This document shows, in pieces, positions 1-8,365 of a DNA stretch of 64,000 nt. Within the stretch, counting starts at the first letter, position 1, and each line of letters starts with the position of its first letter. The stretch comes from Microvirga sp. (GTDB lineage Bacteria; Pseudomonadota; Alphaproteobacteria; Rhizobiales; Beijerinckiaceae). The translations under genes and the position numbers were made by a program. Under the pieces are notes generated by a model that was not told the origin of the DNA, did not search any database, and worked only from the letters and a program-made list of their open reading frames with translations. Where the stretch lies: the NCBI RefSeq assembly GCF_014699075.1, contig NZ_JACXAB010000006.1, positions 62,001 to 126,000 of the forward strand, in the 5' to 3' direction.

Positions 1-470
1 CGGTTGGCGACGTTGTCGAACTGGTTCGCCCAGATGGCACCGTTCGGCTCTTCCTTCGCCAGACGCTCCGCCAGGCGGCCTGAGACCTTCACGTAGTTGT
101 TGGGATTGGCATAGGGCACCGCTGGCACCTCGATCAGCTCGGCGCCTGCAAGCCGCAGCATGTCCTTCTTCTCCTGGCTCTGCGTCTCCGGGATCACGAT
201 CACGGTCCTGAAGTCCATCGCGTTGGCGACGAGCGCCAGGCCGATGCCGGTGTTACCCGCCGTGCCTTCGACGATGACCCCGCCCGGGCGCAACGCGCCA
301 CGCCTGACCGCATCCTGGATGATGAAGAGCGCCGCCCGGTCCTTCACCGACTGGCCCGGGTTCATGAACTCGGCCTTGCCGAGAATCGTGCAGCGGGTGA
401 GTTCCGAGGCGTGGCGGAGCTTGATGAGGGGCGTCTTGCCGATGGCGGAGGGAACGTCAGGCTGAATCAT
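1..470 (-). CDS. cysK: Cysteine synthase A (O-acetylserine sulfhydrylase), 3' end off the window
   Basis: PLP enzyme that makes L-cysteine from O-acetylserine and sulfide. Reading from ATG at 470 gives MIQPDVPSAIGKTPLIKLRH, then NPGQSVKDRAALFII with the PLP-binding lysine in SVKDR, then EGTAGNTGIGLALVANA, the substrate loop of the family. About 156 codons are present; the rest of the roughly 330-residue protein lies beyond position 1. ATG at 470 is chosen because the ATG a few bases upstream runs straight into a stop. The gene is divergent from a sulfur transporter, which fits a sulfur-assimilation role. CysK and CysM cannot be separated from this fragment alone. Confidence 0.85.
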   Translation of the reverse strand, partial: MIQPDVPSAIGKTPLIKLRHASELTRCTILGKAEFMNPGQSVKDRAALFIIQDAVRRGALRPGGVIVEGTAGNTGIGLALVANAMDFRTVIVIPETQSQEKKDMLRLAGAELIEVPAVPYANPNNYVKVSGRLAERLAKEEPNGAIWANQFDNVAN

Positions 471-545
471 CAGGTCATACCTCGGTGCAGGACAGGAAAG
501 CTCTCAGCCCATCCTGAAGGGCAGCGCGCTGAGAGCCCAGCTCTT

Positions 546-570
546 TAATCACATACTTAAAATGTGATTA
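546..570. promoter_or_regulatory. 9-bp inverted repeat between cysK and the sulfur transporter (candidate operator)
   Basis: Arms TAATCACAT and ATGTGATTA at 546-554 and 562-570 are exact reverse complements with a 7-base AT-rich spacer. The element sits in the divergent cysK/transporter intergenic region. A second smaller dyad of the form GTTC-N8-GAAC lies at 594-609. The spacing of the second dyad resembles that reported for persulfide-sensing ArsR-type repressors (SqrR/BigR class), but no such regulator gene is in the window. The regulator identity is inference. Confidence 0.5.
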
Positions 571-677
571 TTGAAGCAATTACATATCTTGACGTTCTTT
601 ATAACGAACGCCATGTTGGTTGTGCAAGGCGCATGAGGCACCTGGCACTTCATTTCCACGCAGCTTTAGGAACCACC

Positions 678-1913
678 ATGTCCAGCTCTGCAGTGGCGTC
701 GCCTCTTTCCGCAGGAAACCGCGCGAGCCTGACCACCAACGCTCCGGCCACCTTCGCGGCTGCAGCCGGGATCATCGGCGGCGCAGCGCTGCTGGGTGCC
801 ATTATCAATCCGCGCCAAGCGGCGCTTTATGTGCTCGGCGCAGCCCTCGGCCTCGTGCTCTATCATGCGGCCTTCGGCTTCACCTCGGCCTGGCGCGTCT
901 TCATCGCGGACCGCCGGGGCGAAGGCCTGCGAGCCCAGATGGTGATGCTCGCCATAGCGTCCGTGCTCTTTTTCCCTGTGCTCGCTGAGGGCACCCTGTT
1001 CGGCCAGCCGGTTGCCGGCAACGTGTCGCCGGCGGGCATCGGCGTGGTGTTCGGCGCCTTCATCTTCGGCATCGGAATGCAGCTCGGCGGCGGCTGTGCC
1101 TCCGGTACCCTCTACACGGTGGGTGGCGGCTCGACCCGCATGCTGATCACGCTCGCAGCCTTCATCGCGGGCTCCGCCATCGGCGCCGCGCATCTGCACT
1201 GGTGGGTGGCATTGCCGAGCCTGCCGGCGATTTCTATCATCAAGTCTTGGGGCCTCTGGACAGCACTCGCCTTCCAGCTCGTAATCTTTGCCCTGATCGC
1301 GGCGGTGACTGTCGTGGTCGAGAAGCGTCGGCATGGTCGCCTCATCACGGCTGATCCGTCGCCGCGTCACGGCCTTGCCCGCTTCCTGCGTGGCCCCTGG
1401 CCCATCGTGGCAGGTGCGGTGGCGCTGGCGCTGCTGAACTTCGTAACGCTCTATCTGGCCGGCCGTCCCTGGGGCGTGACCTCGGCTTTCGCGCTGTGGG
1501 GCTCGAAGATCGCGGCCGTTATCGGCTTCGACGTGGCGAGCTGGCCCTACTGGTCGTCGCCGGCTCGTCAGGCTGAGCTCACCGGCAGCATCTTCAATGA
1601 CATCACCACGGTGATGGATTTCGGCATCATCTTCGGTGCCCTGCTCGCCGCCTCCCTCGCCGGACGCTTCGCTCCGGCTTGGAAGGTTCCCCTGCGCTCG
1701 GCTGTGGCTGCCGTGGCCGGTGGCCTCCTCCTCGGCTATGGCGCACGCCTTGCCTATGGCTGCAACATCGGGGCCTATTTCTCCGGCATTGCCTCGGGCA
1801 GCCTGCACGGCTGGGTCTGGCTCGTCGCGGCCTTTGCCGGCAATGTCCTCGGCACCCGCGTGCGTCCCCTCTTCGGCCTCGAAGTGGAGCGCGTGAAGCT
1901 CACCGGCTGCTGA
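678..1913 (+). CDS. YeeE/YedE-family sulfur (thiosulfate) transporter
   Basis: Inner-membrane protein of 411 residues with many hydrophobic segments and the two diagnostic glycine/cysteine loops of the YeeE/TsuA family: QLGGGCASGTLYTVGGG in the first half and AYGCNIGAYFSGIASG near the C-terminus. These cysteines relay thiosulfate in characterised TsuA. The start at 678 is preferred over an upstream in-frame ATG at 564, because AGGA lies 6 bases upstream of 678 and the 564 codon falls inside the palindrome at 546-570. Divergent from cysK, so a likely sulfur source for cysteine synthesis. The exact substrate (thiosulfate or another sulfur anion) is inferred from the family. Confidence 0.85.
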   Translation: MSSSAVASPLSAGNRASLTTNAPATFAAAAGIIGGAALLGAIINPRQAALYVLGAALGLVLYHAAFGFTSAWRVFIADRRGEGLRAQMVMLAIASVLFFPVLAEGTLFGQPVAGNVSPAGIGVVFGAFIFGIGMQLGGGCASGTLYTVGGGSTRMLITLAAFIAGSAIGAAHLHWWVALPSLPAISIIKSWGLWTALAFQLVIFALIAAVTVVVEKRRHGRLITADPSPRHGLARFLRGPWPIVAGAVALALLNFVTLYLAGRPWGVTSAFALWGSKIAAVIGFDVASWPYWSSPARQAELTGSIFNDITTVMDFGIIFGALLAASLAGRFAPAWKVPLRSAVAAVAGGLLLGYGARLAYGCNIGAYFSGIASGSLHGWVWLVAAFAGNVLGTRVRPLFGLEVERVKLTGC

Positions 1914-1929
1914 ACGAGTCACCGGGTTT

Positions 1930-1970
1930 GAGAAGGTCTTCCGGTACAAGCCGGAAGACCTTCTCGTTTC
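1930..1970 (+). terminator. Strong hairpin between convergent transporter and oxyR
   Basis: A perfect 15-bp stem (1930-1944 with 1951-1965, GAGAAGGTCTTCCGG and its complement) encloses a 6-base loop and is followed by GTTTC. It starts 16 bases after the transporter stop and ends about 60 bases before the oxyR stop on the other strand. It probably terminates the transporter transcript and may work in both directions, although the T-run is weak. Confidence 0.7.
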
Positions 1971-2024
1971 TGAGCAGGGTGCGGATTCCGGCTTCGTCCG
2001 AACTCCGTCTGTCTGCGCGACGCA

Positions 2025-2945
2025 TCAGCGGTTCATAGGTTTTGCTGTGTCCATCTCCTCACGCCTGAGCGACTTGATGAGTGCGCCAAGCGCTGTGAAA
2101 TCACTTTGCCGAGCGGAGCTGCGGCGCCACGCGAGACCGACGATGCGCATGGGCGGCTCTTCGGGAAACGCGATGAGCGCCACCCGCTTCCGGTCGACCT
2201 CCGTCTTGGCGCAGAGTTCGGGCAGCAGCGTGATGCCGTGACCCGCCGCCACCATCTGCATGATGGTCGTGAGAGAAGCCGCGCCGAGCGCCTTGCGGGC
2301 CTGCATGTTGGCGATCTGGCAGAACTGAAGCGCCTGATCGCGCAGGCAATGCCCTTCTTCCAGCAGCAGCAGGCGCTCCTGCCCGATGCGGGTGCGCAGG
2401 TCGCTCTTGCTCCAGTCCGGAGCCGCCTGGCTCTGAACGGCGATGAGGAAGCGGTCCTCGAAGAGCGGCATGGTTTCAAGCTGTGATGACTCGACCGGCA
2501 GGGCGACGAGCACCGCATCCAGCTCGCCCCGAACCAGTTCCTCCACAAGGGCGTTCGTCTGCGTTTCGCGGATCTGCAAATCGAGCTGCGGATAGTGCTT
2601 CGTGACCTCGGTCAGAATGTCCGGCAGCAGGTAGGGTGCAATCGACGGAATGATCCCGAGCCGAAGGGTTCCTGTGAGAACGCCCTGATGCTGGCGTGCG
2701 TAGTCGGACAACTCCCGCACCTGGCTGAGGATCGCCTCAGCCCGTGCCGCAATGTCCTGCCCGGCCTGGGTCACCGCGATGGTGTTGCCCCGACGCTCGA
2801 CAAGCTCGACGCCGAGTTCCCGCTCCAGCTCCTTGATCTGCATGGAGAGTGCCGGCTGCGTGACGGCGCATTGATCGGCCGCCATGCCGAAATGCTTCGT
2901 CCGGGCCAGTGTTTCGAAGTAGCGAAGGTGCCTGAGCGTGATCAT
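2025..2945 (-). CDS. oxyR: OxyR, peroxide-sensing LysR-family regulator
   Basis: LysR-type regulator of 306 residues. The N-terminal winged helix-turn-helix is at residues 1-60 (TLRHLRYFETLARTKHFGMA, then TQPALSMQIKELE), followed by the substrate-like sensor domain. The segment EEGHCLRDQALQFC contains Cys200 and Cys209, matching the redox pair C199/C208 of E. coli OxyR. Together with the divergent catalase gene this makes OxyR rather than a generic LysR the confident call. It should activate katA under H2O2 and repress itself. Two overlapping GAT-N11-ATC boxes lie directly upstream of its start codon. Confidence 0.93.
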   Translation of the reverse strand: MITLRHLRYFETLARTKHFGMAADQCAVTQPALSMQIKELERELGVELVERRGNTIAVTQAGQDIAARAEAILSQVRELSDYARQHQGVLTGTLRLGIIPSIAPYLLPDILTEVTKHYPQLDLQIRETQTNALVEELVRGELDAVLVALPVESSQLETMPLFEDRFLIAVQSQAAPDWSKSDLRTRIGQERLLLLEEGHCLRDQALQFCQIANMQARKALGAASLTTIMQMVAAGHGITLLPELCAKTEVDRKRVALIAFPEEPPMRIVGLAWRRSSARQSDFTALGALIKSLRREEMDTAKPMNR

Positions 2946-2977
2946 GCGATAAGAATATCTGATCGCTCTTTGTAATC
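2946..2977. promoter_or_regulatory. Paired GAT-N11-ATC LysR boxes (likely OxyR operator) between oxyR and katA
   Basis: GAT at 2948-2950 pairs with ATC at 2962-2964, and GAT at 2961-2963 pairs with ATC at 2975-2977. Both have exactly 11 bases between, the classical LysR T-N11-A geometry. The first lies in a quasi-palindrome at 2946-2966 (8 of 10 positions pair). In addition ATCTGATCGC occurs at 2957-2966 and again at 2989-2998, 32 bases apart (about three helical turns). The location fits joint control of katA and oxyR. Confidence 0.65.
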
Positions 2978-3037
2978 AATACAATTGGATCTGATCGCCT
3001 ACCTCAGCCATTGTCGCCCCGCTCAACAGGGACGACC

Positions 3038-4504
3038 ATGACAAAAACAATCACGATGACCACCACGGCCGGGGCGCCGATCGCCGACAACCAGAACAGC
3101 CTGTCCGCCGGCTCCCGCGGCCCGCTGCTGCTGCAGGATTACCAGCTCATCGAGAAGCTCGCGCACCAGAACCGCGAGCGCATTCCGGAGCGTGTGGTGC
3201 ATGCGAAGGGCTCGGCCGCCTACGGCACGCTGACCATCACCAACGACATCACCCAGTATTCCAAGGCGAAGGTCTTCTCGGAGATCGGCAAGCAGACGGA
3301 AGTGTTCCTGCGCTTCTCGACCGTCGCCGGCGAGCGCGGCGCGGCCGATGCGGAGCGCGACGTGCGCGGCTTCGCGCTGAAGGTCTACACGGAAGAAGGC
3401 AACTGGGACATCGTCGGCAACAACACGCCGGTGTTCTTCGTGCGCGATCCCGTGAAGTTTCCCGACTTCATCCGCACGCAGAAGCGTCACCCGGCCACGA
3501 ACCTGCGCTCGCCGACGGCCATGTGGGACTTCTGGTCGCTCAGCCCCGAGACCCTGCACCAGGTGACGATCCTGTTCTCGGATCGCGGCCTGCCGCAGGG
3601 CTACCGCTTCATGCACGGTTTCGGCTCGCACACCTACTCGTTCATCAACGTGGCCGGTGAGCGCTTCTGGGTGAAGTTCCACTTCAAGTCCATGCAGGGC
3701 ATCAAGACCTGGACAAACCGCGAGGCCGAGGCTGTCGTCGCGAAGGACCGCGAGAGCGCCCAGCGCGATCTCTACGAGGCGATCGAAGGCGGCAGCTTCC
3801 CGCGCTGGAAGTTCTGCGTGCAGATCATGCCGGAGACTGACGCGGAAAAGACCTCCTACAATCCGTTCGACGTCACCAAGGTGTGGCCGCATGCCGAGTA
3901 CCCGCTGATCGAGGTCGGCGTGCTCGAGCTCAACCGCAATGCCGCTCACTATTTCGCGGAAGTGGAGCAGTCCTCGTTCTCACCGTCGAATATCGTGCCG
4001 GGCATCGGCTTCTCGCCCGACAAGATGCTGCAGGGCCGCATCTTCGCCTATGCGGATGCGCATCGTTACCGCGTCGGCACGCACTACGAGGCGCTGCCGG
4101 TGAACCGCCCGCGCTGCCCGGTGCATCACTATCATGCCGATGGTGGCATGTTGTTCGACGTGCCGAACCGTGGTGATGCCTATTACGAGCCGAACTCCTT
4201 CAACGGCCCGGTGCAGACGCCCCGCGCCGCCGAGCCGCCGCTGAAGATCTCGGGCGACGCGGACCGCTACGACCATCGGGCCGGCAACGACGATTACAAG
4301 CAGCCGGGCGACCTGTTCCGCCTCATGACCCCGGACGAGCAGGGCCGGCTCATGGACAACATCGCGGAAGCCATGCAGGGCGTGCCCGAAGACATCGTGA
4401 AGCGCCAGATCGTGCACTTCTACCTCGCCGATAAGGCCTACGGCCTCGGCGTGGCGAACCGCATGGGCCTCAAAGGTGCCGTGATGATCCAGGCTGCGGA
4501 ATAG
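3038..4504 (+). CDS. katA: Haem catalase (small-subunit, KatA type)
   Basis: Monofunctional catalase, 488 residues, dismutating H2O2. The active-site histidine is His55 in [15 protein letters not shown], the distal asparagine is in VGNNTPVFF (about 128), and the haem-iron ligand is Tyr338 in [29 protein letters not shown] is the family signature. ATG at 3038 is preferred because AGGGACGACC precedes it; an in-frame TTG at 3011 lies further upstream. No C-terminal flavodoxin-like domain is present, so it is a small-subunit catalase. Divergent from oxyR with shared operators. Confidence 0.95.
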   Translation: MTKTITMTTTAGAPIADNQNSLSAGSRGPLLLQDYQLIEKLAHQNRERIPERVVHAKGSAAYGTLTITNDITQYSKAKVFSEIGKQTEVFLRFSTVAGERGAADAERDVRGFALKVYTEEGNWDIVGNNTPVFFVRDPVKFPDFIRTQKRHPATNLRSPTAMWDFWSLSPETLHQVTILFSDRGLPQGYRFMHGFGSHTYSFINVAGERFWVKFHFKSMQGIKTWTNREAEAVVAKDRESAQRDLYEAIEGGSFPRWKFCVQIMPETDAEKTSYNPFDVTKVWPHAEYPLIEVGVLELNRNAAHYFAEVEQSSFSPSNIVPGIGFSPDKMLQGRIFAYADAHRYRVGTHYEALPVNRPRCPVHHYHADGGMLFDVPNRGDAYYEPNSFNGPVQTPRAAEPPLKISGDADRYDHRAGNDDYKQPGDLFRLMTPDEQGRLMDNIAEAMQGVPEDIVKRQIVHFYLADKAYGLGVANRMGLKGAVMIQAAE

Positions 4505-4530
4505 ACAGGAGCCGCAGGGCCAAGAAGGAG

Positions 4531-4562
4531 CGGCTCGGGAGCAATTCCGGGCCGTTTTGTTT
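4531..4562 (+). terminator. Rho-independent terminator after katA
   Basis: An 8-bp GC-rich stem CGGCTCGG/CCGGGCCG (4531-4538 with 4547-4554, one G-U pair) is followed directly by TTTTGTTT. It begins 27 bases after the katA stop codon. Confidence 0.75.
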
Positions 4563-4569
4563 AACGCGC

Positions 4570-4715
4570 CACTGTCATTCCGGGGCGCCGCAGGCGAGCC
4601 CGGAATCCATAGCCGCTAACGGTGCAGCAGAAGGCGTGACGCTGATCGCCTCTACTTTGAGCGTCGCGTTTATGGATTCCGGGCTCTCGCTACAGCTCGC
4701 CCCGGAATGACAGTG
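4570..4715. repeat. Family A palindromic intergenic repeat, long form, copy 1 (inverse orientation)
   Basis: The ends are an exact 18-bp inverted repeat, CACTGTCATTCCGGGGCG. Each half is itself a hairpin (ATTCCGGG-type arms), and the two hairpins flank an asymmetric core of about 60 bases. The core reads as the reverse complement of the core in the copies at 13707, 38238 and 52262, so this copy is inverted. It lies between katA and a minus-strand hydrolase gene, where it could form a bidirectional stem-loop. Confidence 0.85.
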
Positions 4716-4719
4716 GGTT

Positions 4720-5370
4720 TCAAATCAGTTCCTCGCCCTGCAGGAACGGATTGCTCTGCCGCTCCTGGCCGATGGTGCTCATGGGGCCATGGCCGCAGAT
4801 GAAGGTGATATCGTCGCCAAGCGGCAGGAGCTTGTCCTTGATCGAGCGGATCAGCGCCTTGCCGTCACCCCCGGGAAGATCCACGCGCCCGACGGAGCCC
4901 TGGAACAGCACGTCGCCCACAAGTGCAAAGCGCTGATCTTTCGACACGAGCACGACGCTGCCCGGCGAGTGGCCGGGGCAGTGCAGCACATCCAAAGTAA
5001 GATCGCCGACTGTCACCTGATCGCCTTCGTCGAGCCAGCGATCGGGCGTGACGGGACGAGCTTCGAAACCATAGCTCCGCCCCTGCTCCGCGAGCCTGTC
5101 GAGCAGGAAGCGGTCTGCCTCGTGCGGACCTTCGATCTGAACGCCAAGCTCCTCCCGCAACTCAGCGGCACCGCCCGCATGGTCGATATGGCCGTGGGTG
5201 AGGATGATCTTCTCGACGGTGACGCCGCTTTGCGCGATGGCATCACGGATGCGGGCGAGATCACCCCCAGGATCGACCACGGCGGCCTTCTTGGTCTTCT
5301 CGCACCACAGCAGGGTGCAGTTCTGCTGAAACGGCGTCACGGGGATGATGGCGGCGCGAACGTCGGGCAC
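4720..5370 (-). CDS. Metallo-beta-lactamase-fold hydrolase, GloB/YcbL-like
   Basis: 216-residue enzyme with the zinc-binding motif THGHIDHAGG and downstream zinc-ligand histidines and aspartates (HCPGHSPGS, LVGDVLFQGSVGR, ICGHGP). The family includes glyoxalase II and related thioester hydrolases; YcbL-type proteins are about 215 residues. GTG at 5370 is chosen because AAGGA lies 7 bases upstream; starting further upstream adds an atypical N-terminus. Its position beside adhC-fghA hints at glutathione-thioester chemistry. The actual substrate is not determinable. Confidence 0.82.
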   Translation of the reverse strand: MPDVRAAIIPVTPFQQNCTLLWCEKTKKAAVVDPGGDLARIRDAIAQSGVTVEKIILTHGHIDHAGGAAELREELGVQIEGPHEADRFLLDRLAEQGRSYGFEARPVTPDRWLDEGDQVTVGDLTLDVLHCPGHSPGSVVLVSKDQRFALVGDVLFQGSVGRVDLPGGDGKALIRSIKDKLLPLGDDITFICGHGPMSTIGQERQSNPFLQGEELI

Positions 5371-5452
5371 TCTGAAATCCTTCCTGTGGTCACGTGAGAC
5401 ATAAGGGCCGGAAGTAGCCTTGAGAAGCCTCAACGCTTCGCGAGCACCTTAC

Positions 5453-5482
5453 TTGACCTTCCGACACCCGGGTTCGCATAGT
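5453..5482 (+). promoter_or_regulatory. Candidate sigma-70 promoter of adhC
   Basis: TTGACC (5453-5458) and CATAGT (5477-5482) are 18 bases apart, ending about 30 bases before the adhC start codon. This is a reasonable alphaproteobacterial housekeeping promoter. Assignment is by eye only. Confidence 0.4.
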
Positions 5483-5513
5483 CCCTCATCGAATCACAAG
5501 CGAGGACGCGAGC

Positions 5514-6626
5514 ATGGAAACCAGGGCCGCCGTGGCGTGGGAGGCTGGCAAGCCGCTCACCATCGAGACCATCCGCTTAGAGGGCCCAAAGGCCGGCGAG
5601 GTGCTCGTGGAGGTGATGGCGACGGGCGTATGCCACACGGACGCCTACACCCTGTCGGGCCTCGACTCCGAGGGCAAATTCCCGGCGATCCTGGGCCATG
5701 AGGGCGCCGGCATCGTGCGCGAGGTGGGCCCCGGCGTGACGACGCTCAAACCCGGCGATCACGTGATCCCGCTCTACACGCCCGAGTGCCGCAGCTGCAA
5801 ATCCTGCCTGTCGCGCCGCACCAATCTCTGCACGGCCATCCGCTCGACTCAAGGGCAGGGCCTGATGCCGGACGGCACCTCGCGCTTCCGCTGCGACGGC
5901 GAGACGGTGTTCCACTACATGGGCTGCTCGACCTTCGCGAACTTCACCGTGCTGCCGGAAATCGCCCTCGCCAAGGTGCGCGAGGACGCGCCCTTCGACA
6001 AGATCTGCTACATCGGCTGCGGCGTCACCACGGGCATCGGCGCGGTGATCTACACCGCGAAGGTCTGGCCCGGCGCGAACGTGGTGGTGTTCGGCCTCGG
6101 CGGCATCGGGCTCAACGTGATCCAGGGTGCGCGCATGGTGGGCGCCGACAAGATCATCGGCGTCGATATCAACCCGGCCAAGGTCGAGATGGCCAGGAAA
6201 TTCGGCATGACCGACTTCATCAACCCTAAGGAGATCGGCAACGACAAGGTCGTGCAGGCGATCGTCGACCTTACGGGTGGCGGCGCGGACTTCTCGTTCG
6301 ATGCCACCGGCAACACGGATGTGATGCGCCAAGCCCTCGAATGCTGCCACCGTGGCTGGGGCGAGAGCATCATCATCGGCGTGGCGGAAGCCGGCCGGGA
6401 AATCGCCACGCGTCCATTCCAGCTCGTCACCGGCCGCGTCTGGAAGGGCACGGCCTTCGGCGGCGCGCGCGGGCGCACGGACGTGCCGAAGATCGTGGAC
6501 TGGTACATGGAGGGCAAGATCAACATCGACGATCTGATCACCCACACCATGCCGCTCGACGAGATCAACACCGCCTTCGACCTCATGCACGAGGGCAAGT
6601 CGATCCGCTCGGTTGTCGTTTACTGA
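5514..6626 (+). CDS. adhC: S-(hydroxymethyl)glutathione dehydrogenase / class III alcohol dehydrogenase
   Basis: 370-residue zinc- and NAD-dependent dehydrogenase of glutathione-linked formaldehyde oxidation. It converts S-hydroxymethylglutathione to S-formylglutathione. Catalytic zinc ligands are Cys40 and Cys169 with the GHEGAG motif at 61-66. The structural zinc cysteines are 92, 95, 98 and 106 in ECRSCKSC plus C106. The Rossmann motif is [15 protein letters not shown] element 11 bases upstream supports the ATG. fghA follows after 15 bases, so the two steps are very probably one operon. Confidence 0.95.
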   Translation: METRAAVAWEAGKPLTIETIRLEGPKAGEVLVEVMATGVCHTDAYTLSGLDSEGKFPAILGHEGAGIVREVGPGVTTLKPGDHVIPLYTPECRSCKSCLSRRTNLCTAIRSTQGQGLMPDGTSRFRCDGETVFHYMGCSTFANFTVLPEIALAKVREDAPFDKICYIGCGVTTGIGAVIYTAKVWPGANVVVFGLGGIGLNVIQGARMVGADKIIGVDINPAKVEMARKFGMTDFINPKEIGNDKVVQAIVDLTGGGADFSFDATGNTDVMRQALECCHRGWGESIIIGVAEAGREIATRPFQLVTGRVWKGTAFGGARGRTDVPKIVDWYMEGKINIDDLITHTMPLDEINTAFDLMHEGKSIRSVVVY

Positions 6627-6641
6627 TCGGGGAAGAGAGCA

Positions 6642-7487
6642 TTGAGCTTCGAGACCGTCTCGCAAGCGCGCTGCTTCGGCGGCACGCAGTTCGTCTACCG
6701 CCATGTTTCCCGTGAAACATCCACGGCCATGCGGCTGGCGGTGTTCGTGCCGCCGCAGGCGCAGGACCGCAAGGTGCCGGTTTTGTGGGTCCTCTCCGGG
6801 CTCACCTGCACGGAGGAGAATTTCACCGTAAAGGCGGGCGCGCAGCGGGTGGCTTCGGAGCTTGGCCTGATGCTGATTGCGCCCGACACAAGCCCCCGCG
6901 GCGAGGGCGTGCCCGACGATCCGGAGGCCGCTTACGATTTCGGCCTGGGTGCCGGCTTCTACGTGGATGCCGTGCAGGAGCCTTGGGCAAAGCACTACCG
7001 CATGCGCTCCTATATCGAGCGCGAACTGCCGGAACTCATCGCGGAAAACCTGCCGGCGGATATGAGCCGGCAGGGCATCACCGGCCACTCCATGGGCGGA
7101 CACGGAGCGCTCACCATTGCGTTGCGCAATCCGGGACGCTTCAAAGCAGTCTCGGCCTTCGCGCCCATCGCCTCACCGATGAACTGCCCCTGGGGCGAGA
7201 AGGCGCTGGGCAACTACATCGGCTCCGATCGCTCAGCTTGGCGCGACTACGATGCCTGTGCGCTGATCGAAGGCGGCGTCCGCCTGCCCAACCTCCTGGT
7301 CGACCAGGGCACCGCCGACAGCTTCCTCGACAGCCAGCTCAAGCCTGGGCTGCTGGAAGAAGCCTGCGCCAAGGTCGGCCAGCCCCTGACCCTGCGGATG
7401 CAGGACGGCTACGACCATTCCTACTTCTTCATCGCGACCTTCATCGAGGATCACCTGCGCTGGCATGCCGAGCGGTTTAGATTGTAG
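6642..7487 (+). CDS. fghA: S-formylglutathione hydrolase
   Basis: 281-residue serine hydrolase, esterase D family, hydrolysing S-formylglutathione to formate and glutathione directly after AdhC. The nucleophile is Ser150 in TGHSMGGHGAL. Likely triad partners are Asp226 (VDQGTADSF) and His259 (GYDHSYFF). The start is a TTG at 6642 with GGGGAAGAG just upstream. The resulting N-terminus, SFETVSQARCFGGTQ, matches the usual family start, so the TTG is well supported. It lies 15 bases after adhC. Confidence 0.94.
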   Translation: MSFETVSQARCFGGTQFVYRHVSRETSTAMRLAVFVPPQAQDRKVPVLWVLSGLTCTEENFTVKAGAQRVASELGLMLIAPDTSPRGEGVPDDPEAAYDFGLGAGFYVDAVQEPWAKHYRMRSYIERELPELIAENLPADMSRQGITGHSMGGHGALTIALRNPGRFKAVSAFAPIASPMNCPWGEKALGNYIGSDRSAWRDYDACALIEGGVRLPNLLVDQGTADSFLDSQLKPGLLEEACAKVGQPLTLRMQDGYDHSYFFIATFIEDHLRWHAERFRL

Positions 7488-7516
7488 AGGCTGGTTTCCC
7501 CGAGCATACTCATAAG

Positions 7517-7625
7517 CCCTCATCCTGAGGAGGTCACGCAAGTGACCGTCTCGAAGGACGAGGGCGCCTCTAGTGCTCTCTGGATCCTCCTTCGAGACGC
7601 AGCTTCGCTGCTCCTCAGGATGAGG
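7517..7625. repeat. Family B palindromic intergenic repeat, copy 1
   Basis: Outer arms CCTCATCCTGAGGAG and its complement enclose inner arms GTCTCGAAGGA/TCCTTCGAGAC. Two small hairpins sit between outer and inner arms: GGTCAC-GCAA-GTGACC on the left and GCAGC-TTC-GCTGC on the right. The overall shape is a four-way cruciform. It lies between the convergent fghA and nudK-like genes. Same family as 16369-16475 and 54750-54852. Confidence 0.85.
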
Positions 7626-7658
7626 TTGATGGAATGGGACGGACCCTTAGAATTGCTG

Positions 7659-8234
7659 CTAGGCCTTGCCGAACAGCTCGGGGTGCCGGAGCTGCAGGGC
7701 TTGGATCAGCACCAGGGTCTTCATATCGGCAACGGCGCCTTTTTCCAGCATGCCCATCAGCTCGTCGAGGCCGATCTCCAGCACCTCGATATCCTCGTGC
7801 TCGTCGGCGAGCCCGCCACCCTCCTCCACCCGATCGGCACTCGTGTAAGGGGCCAGGAACAGGTGCAGGCGCTCCGTGGTGATGCCAGGGGTCGACCATG
7901 CGGTGACCACCCGTTCCAAGCGATGGAGACGAAGACCCGCCTCTTCCATGGCCTCACGCCGGGCGCAGGTCTCCGGCTCATCCTCGTCGAGCAGCCCGGC
8001 CACAGCCTCCAGGAGATCCGGCTGCCCCTCCACATGCATGACCGGCGCGCGGAACTGCCGGACCAGAATGACCTTGCGCGCTTGCCAGTCATAAGGAAGC
8101 ACCGCCGCCGCATCGGGGCTGTTGAGAACCTCCCGCGCCATGGTGCGGCCGTCCGGCATCTGAACCGTCAGCTTGAGAAGCTTGCGCCAGCCCTCGTAGA
8201 GGGTCTCCACCTGCTTGACCTTGTAGCCTGCCAC
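7659..8234 (-). CDS. Nudix hydrolase, NudK-type (GDP-mannose/ADP-ribose pyrophosphatase family)
   Basis: 191-residue Nudix enzyme cleaving a nucleoside-diphosphate sugar. The Nudix helix reads AGLLDEDEPETCARREAMEE. It is one residue shorter between G and RE than the canonical box, a feature of the NudK group, as is the following STPGITTERLHLFLA and the GGGLADEHEDIEVLE stretch. GTG at 8234 is chosen because AGGAGAGAGCAGGAC precedes it and it gives the typical length. Divergent from a SIR2-domain gene, raising the possibility that both act on NAD/ADP-ribose-type substrates. That link is speculative. Confidence 0.8.
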   Translation of the reverse strand: MAGYKVKQVETLYEGWRKLLKLTVQMPDGRTMAREVLNSPDAAAVLPYDWQARKVILVRQFRAPVMHVEGQPDLLEAVAGLLDEDEPETCARREAMEEAGLRLHRLERVVTAWSTPGITTERLHLFLAPYTSADRVEEGGGLADEHEDIEVLEIGLDELMGMLEKGAVADMKTLVLIQALQLRHPELFGKA

Positions 8235-8365
8235 GTCCTGCTCTCTCCTGATTGGCGGTTTGCACCCTATGACAACACCTGAAACGCTCAAGTTATCCCT
8301 CGTCCCGTGATGAAGCTTAAGAGCAGCTTTGTGCGTTAAGGCCAGGACAGTGCAAGGAGAGCATC

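Noticed and set aside
666..1949. 427-codon minus-strand frame across the sulfur transporter gene
   Set aside because: Antisense shadow of a clear YeeE-family gene; its product is low-complexity Arg/Ala/Gly/Glu-rich with no family.
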